Shown here: positions 38,565-64,000 of the stretch, piece after piece | Layout of the letters: the number at the start of each line of letters is the position of its first letter | Numbering within the stretch: the first letter of the stretch is position 1 | DNA from: Paragordius varius | Taxonomy: Eukaryota; Nematomorpha | NCBI GenBank assembly: GCA_964247055.1 | Contig: OZ176052.1 | Span: 11,222,001 to 11,286,000, forward strand | Direction of reading: 5' to 3' | DNA: 64,000 nucleotides | The notes under the pieces: generated by a model | Databases searched by the model: none | Told to the model about the DNA's origin: nothing | What the model saw: the letters and a program-made list of their open reading frames with translations, nothing else | Position numbers and translations under genes: made by a program

Positions 38565-39624
38565 CACAAAAAATACATAACAGCTTACAAAATGTATATT
38601 TTATTGGGAAAATTTTAATTTATATACATACATATAACAATCAATACATAACATATCAACCGTTGTGATATATACAAAACATTTTTTTTTTGCCTTATTG
38701 ATAATAATCAAATTTTTTTGCCTTCATCGAACTGAAATTATATTGGGCCAATATCATTTGCTCGTGTCAATAAAATACCTTTGGGCATTTTTTTAGCTAT
38801 ATATTAATTTTTTCAAAATCAATCAACATAACATTTTAAAAGTATGAAAATTAACATGATATATGCAAAAAACTAATTCATGTTTAAAATAATGGATATG
38901 TCATGTTCATTCATTTCAAGCAACTCAATTTCGATTATCGACGTCATCGTTACGTAAAGCGCAAACTTTTGAAGAACAAACCATTTAAAGAGAAACTATA
39001 AAATAAAGATGAAATATGTCAAAATTTTTACGAAAGAAAGCATATTTAATCATGAATTCACGGGCTACTATGATGTAAATGGATAAAGTCAAAAAATATA
39101 TTTTTACTGTCTTCAAAATTCTATGAAATGGACACGTCAGAAAGCATGTCGATCACATACTAAAATGCAGTTTACATTTCTTTCTTTTGATCTCAAACGC
39201 TTAAGCCCAAGCGTTTTGCTTATTCACTCCATATAGTGTATTGATTGGCCATTAAACGCAATAATATTGCATTTTGCCAAGTGTTTTTTTCTAAAACAAC
39301 TTTAATCACACCTTACTGTTACTTCTATATTCAATCATACCATTTATGATTTTACCATATCATTTACTTCTCATCAAATACGGGCAAAATATATATTATA
39401 TTTAAAGGAAATTATGCCAATTTTTTACCCAATTTCTAGTCACGGCATAATGACAATTCAATTTTCCACGCTTTCAAAGGAACAATAACAATTTTCGAAA
39501 AAATCTTTTGTTTAACAACTATACCCCATATATTCACCTTTTGTTTTAAAATAATTTTAAGTGAATACAAATGATATTCGACAAATCGATTATTGAACAA
39601 CAAACAACCTAAGTTAGTGATAAA
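38565..39624. other. Unique sequence between array and par-1: presumed promoter and 5' leader
   Basis: Sequence is unique from the array edge onwards and AT-rich. No open frame of note is seen. It should contain the promoter and 5' UTR of par-1 and may also lie upstream of array copy 8. No obvious TATA-initiator pair stands out from the AT-rich background. A TAA stop at 39610-39612 lies in frame with the par-1 start, supporting the ATG at 39625. Confidence 0.5.
38940..38957. promoter_or_regulatory. Paired bZIP-type sites
   Basis: GACGTCA (38940-38946, CRE/ATF core) is followed three bases later by the palindrome TTACGTAA (38950-38957, PAR-bZIP/C-EBP type). CpG is rare locally, so the pair stands out. 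It lies ~680 bp upstream of the par-1 ATG. Function is inferred only. Confidence 0.25.
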
Positions 39625-63890
<24,266 letters not shown>

Positions 63891-64000
63891 GTCAGTTTTG
63901 AATTGTTATACTTTTGATTTCTCTAAATGTTATATTTATTACTATTTTTTATTGTTATTTGCCCAAATTGTGTCCTAACTCGTAAAACGTATTTAACAAT

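Overview
The window is AT-rich animal nuclear DNA. The evidence is GT-AG introns, a metazoan Par-1/MARK kinase gene split into at least 24 exons, and several eukaryotic transposon types: an RTE/jockey-type LINE, hAT elements, CACT-ended elements with TAA duplications, a Helitron and foldback elements. The kinase sequence looks protostome (arthropod or flatworm), but I cannot place the organism more closely.

Positions 1-38564 are a tandem array of about eight copies of a ~3.1 kb unit. Units start near 183, 5473, 13112, 17350, 20459, 26943, 31217 and 35420, and the array stops abruptly at 38564. Each unit carries, on the minus strand, a three-exon gene whose splice sites and phases agree in all eight copies. 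It would encode a 177-residue protein that I do not recognise. Copies 1, 4, 6, 7 and 8 are open from end to end. Copies 2, 3 and 5 each have one visible lesion: a nonsense codon, a 1-nt loss and a nonsense codon. The third exon is almost invariant, while introns and flanks differ by many substitutions and indels. Each unit also has a decayed coding-like block ending in RRYFPS.

The array is full of mobile DNA. There is a 5'-truncated LINE next to a perfect 141-bp palindrome (2420-4653). Three CACT-ended elements have TAA target duplications (5742, 7038, 11270), and the second carries a broken multi-span membrane-protein reading frame. A hAT transposase relic lies at 9942-11078. A 1.5 kb foldback element built of 21-bp repeats lies at 13172-14709. 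A 3.3 kb hAT-type foldback composite with an 8-bp target duplication and a nested Helitron lies at 22667-26005. One 0.63 kb element appears twice (30017, 34237). It and the hAT relic sit at junctions where unit sequence jumps backwards by ~0.45-0.6 kb, which suggests unequal recombination through transposons.

From 38565 the sequence is unique. About 1 kb of presumed promoter and 5' leader precedes the plus-strand par-1/MARK gene (39625 to beyond the right edge). The 24 exons I can place are phase-consistent over 4351 coding bases (about 1450 residues). They give a low-complexity N-terminus, a complete kinase domain with the LKB1-type activation loop, a UBA domain, a long S/T/N-rich spacer with three MARK-specific islands, and the first part of the KA1 domain. 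The rest of KA1 lies outside the window. Several par-1 introns hold small foldback or hairpin elements, some of the same families as in the array.
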